From the NCBI GenBank assembly GCA_963665085.2, contig CAXXXS010000001.1:3782001-3846000 (forward strand): a stretch of DNA of 64,000 nt, read 5' to 3'. Position 1 is the first letter of the stretch; each line of letters begins with the position of its first letter. Shown here in pieces: positions 62,778 through 64,000 of this stretch. Made by a program: the position numbers and the translations under genes. Under the pieces are notes generated by a model, which worked only from the letters and a program-made list of their open reading frames with translations, was not told where the DNA came from and did not search any database. The stretch comes from G963665085 sp963665085 (GTDB lineage Bacteria > Bacteroidota > Bacteroidia > Bacteroidales > JAAAOM01).

Positions 62778-63160
62778 GTGTGCCGAGAAGCAGTAGTAGG
62801 CAAAACAAACTACTGCGTGCTATAAATAAGATGGTGGTCCCCAGTTGTAAGGATGCCCCACCGCTTTCGTTGTACAGGCAAGGGAGGCACCACCTAAAGG
62901 TGCTGTGGTAAAGAGCCATGGTGCTGAGCGTTTAGGAAAAGATATGCCATGAGTATATCAGGTATGAATACAGGAGTGTAATTAGAAAGTTAGAGCCAAC
63001 AAAGGGAGTACAGAAACAGTTTTCATATCTCTTTTACCATTGGCAAATTGGTTTATGTAAGTGAAACGTTTAGATTTGTATAACAAGAGCCGTATGACCT
63101 GAGAGGTTCAAGTACGGTTCTGTGAGAGGCTTAGGGTGAAACTCCCTTTGCCTACTCGAC
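62778..63160 (+). mobile_element. Group II intron remnant, copy 2, apparently ORF-less
   Basis: Candidate 5' end GTGTGCCGAG at 62778, followed by a stem GCAGTAGT...ACTACTGC and folded domain I-III-like sequence (stems around GGTGGTCC and GGCACCACC). From 62984 it is nearly identical to copy 1. Domain V is at 63087-63120 and the intron end at 63160. No reverse transcriptase part remains. The domain V stem has one mismatch (GACCT against GGTTC) that copy 1 lacks. The 5' boundary is an estimate. Confidence 0.65.
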
Positions 63161-63224
63161 CCGCCATCCGTTAATCTTTATGTTAACAGGCTCATAGCTA
63201 TAGTGATTTTCTTGTAATAAATAT

Positions 63225-63935
63225 CTAATCAATATTTTCTACCGGGATTAATTCCGGATTATACAAAAACTCATTTTCCATAGGTAAAATAGAAAGTATC
63301 TCAAAATTTGATTCATTCATGTTGTTTTGTTCTTCTTCAATAGAGTCACTCTTTGTTGGACTTTCAATAAATTCAATGGGAGCATCATTTAAAACCAGGA
63401 CTTTTAACAGTGAATGTATATAATTTTCAGCTTCTTGTTTTGTCTCATCAAGTATACCATTTTCTATGGCCAATTTAACAATGGCTTCTTTTCGTTTGGA
63501 GGCTATTTCTTTTAGATATCTTAAAACTTCAGCATGAAGATCTTTGCCTATATGAACCTGGAAATTTCTAACATCTTTTACGTCCATTTTATCAACCTGG
63601 TAATTGGGAACAGTAATATCCGGTTCGGGCAATGTAATACATAAAATACTGTCTTGCTTTTTATCTATTTTAACTTCATTTAAATTAATATATGCTGAGA
63701 CTTCAACAGGTACCAAAGCAATTGCCCGCATTGTTTTATTTGGGTCATTCTCTTTATGTATGAAGGATAAATCCTGGTAAACATGTTTTATTAAGTGAAG
63801 TTCTTTAATTTTCAAGACCTCTTCGAATGTTGTTATGTTATTGATACTCTGTTTTGAAATTCTTTTATGGATGAGTATTCCTCCAGTAATACCAATTATT
63901 AAGGTTAGGATAATAATAACAATTGTTTTATTCAT
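63225..63935 (-). CDS. DUF4230-family membrane-anchored protein
   Basis: A 236-residue protein. One N-terminal membrane anchor (TIVIIILTLIIGITGGILI) is followed by an exported domain with ELHLIKHVYQDLSFI, ALVPVEVSAYINLNEVKID, ILCITLPEPDITVPNYQVD and a helical region with conserved Ala/Glu (AEVLRYLKEIASKRKEAIVK). This is the pattern of DUF4230, widespread in Bacteroidota and Firmicutes, function unknown. The acidic C-terminus after about residue 190 is extra. It stands alone. Confidence 0.8.
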   Translation of the reverse strand: MNKTIVIIILTLIIGITGGILIHKRISKQSINNITTFEEVLKIKELHLIKHVYQDLSFIHKENDPNKTMRAIALVPVEVSAYINLNEVKIDKKQDSILCITLPEPDITVPNYQVDKMDVKDVRNFQVHIGKDLHAEVLRYLKEIASKRKEAIVKLAIENGILDETKQEAENYIHSLLKVLVLNDAPIEFIESPTKSDSIEEEQNNMNESNFEILSILPMENEFLYNPELIPVENID

Positions 63936-64000
63936 GATTTTGACTTTTAATTGTCTTTTTAGTTTTAGTCAGTTGTCTGTTTTGCATAACACAGACTTGT

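Overview
The window is a chromosomal piece of a low-GC Bacteroidota bacterium, probably a marine or environmental Bacteroidales/Marinilabiliales-type organism. The evidence is a type IX secretion (T9SS) sorting domain, a DUF5686 carboxypeptidase-regulatory-like outer-membrane protein, a DUF4230 protein, TPR and multi-PAS hybrid kinases, polysaccharide hydrolases (GH78, GH88/105) and promoters fitting the Bacteroidetes pattern TTTG-N19-21-TAnnTTTG. Several genes appear to start with TTG or GTG.

Layout. 1-2610: partial multi-PAS/GAF sensor protein. 3056-5935: AddB-like PD-(D/E)XK nuclease. 6310-14841: a secreted RHS operon (tail-fibre-like protein, small T9SS protein, 2194-residue SpvB/FG-GAP/RHS polymorphic toxin, putative immunity lipoprotein-sized partner), followed by a scrambled zone (14887-15834) with a headless XRE regulator, a displaced RHS tail and REP-like hairpins. 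15963-17505: esterase and a lone receiver. 17864-21408: an arsenic-type cluster (ArsR, small thioredoxin, ArsF-like, ArsG-like, BFD-like Fe-S protein, ArsP-like permease, DGC zinc protein) with three matching operators. 21810-23256: GroES-like protein and ribB under an FMN riboswitch. 23260-28843: methyltransferase, VOC protein, outer-membrane proteins and inorganic pyrophosphatase. 29057-31744: BtuFCD/Fec-type metal-chelate ABC importer. 31921-37788: FIST protein, hybrid kinase and receiver-kinase operon. 38079-46394: two unrecognised small proteins, galT, a TPR kinase with a small partner, creatininase-family amidohydrolase and a hybrid kinase. 46542-56065: GH78 rhamnosidase, a cold-shock/RNA cluster (RRM, CspA, NMO-like enzyme, CSD protein, DEAD helicase), GH88/105 and an M23-type protein. 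56205-60950: PD40 propeller, GNAT, methyltransferase, metallo-beta-lactamase-like protein with altered zinc ligands, and a truncated CPBP protein. 61671-63160: two group II intron remnants bracketing a higBA toxin-antitoxin pair. 63225-63935: DUF4230 protein.

The most unusual signal is a set of four intergenic arrays (near 2745, 37879, 40665 and 61076) built from strongly diverged units that share a period of about 21 bp. In two of them the phase is kept exactly over 11 and 17 units. The unit sequence differs from locus to locus but the period does not. I know of no named element that fits. All family calls come from reading motifs; no database search was run.
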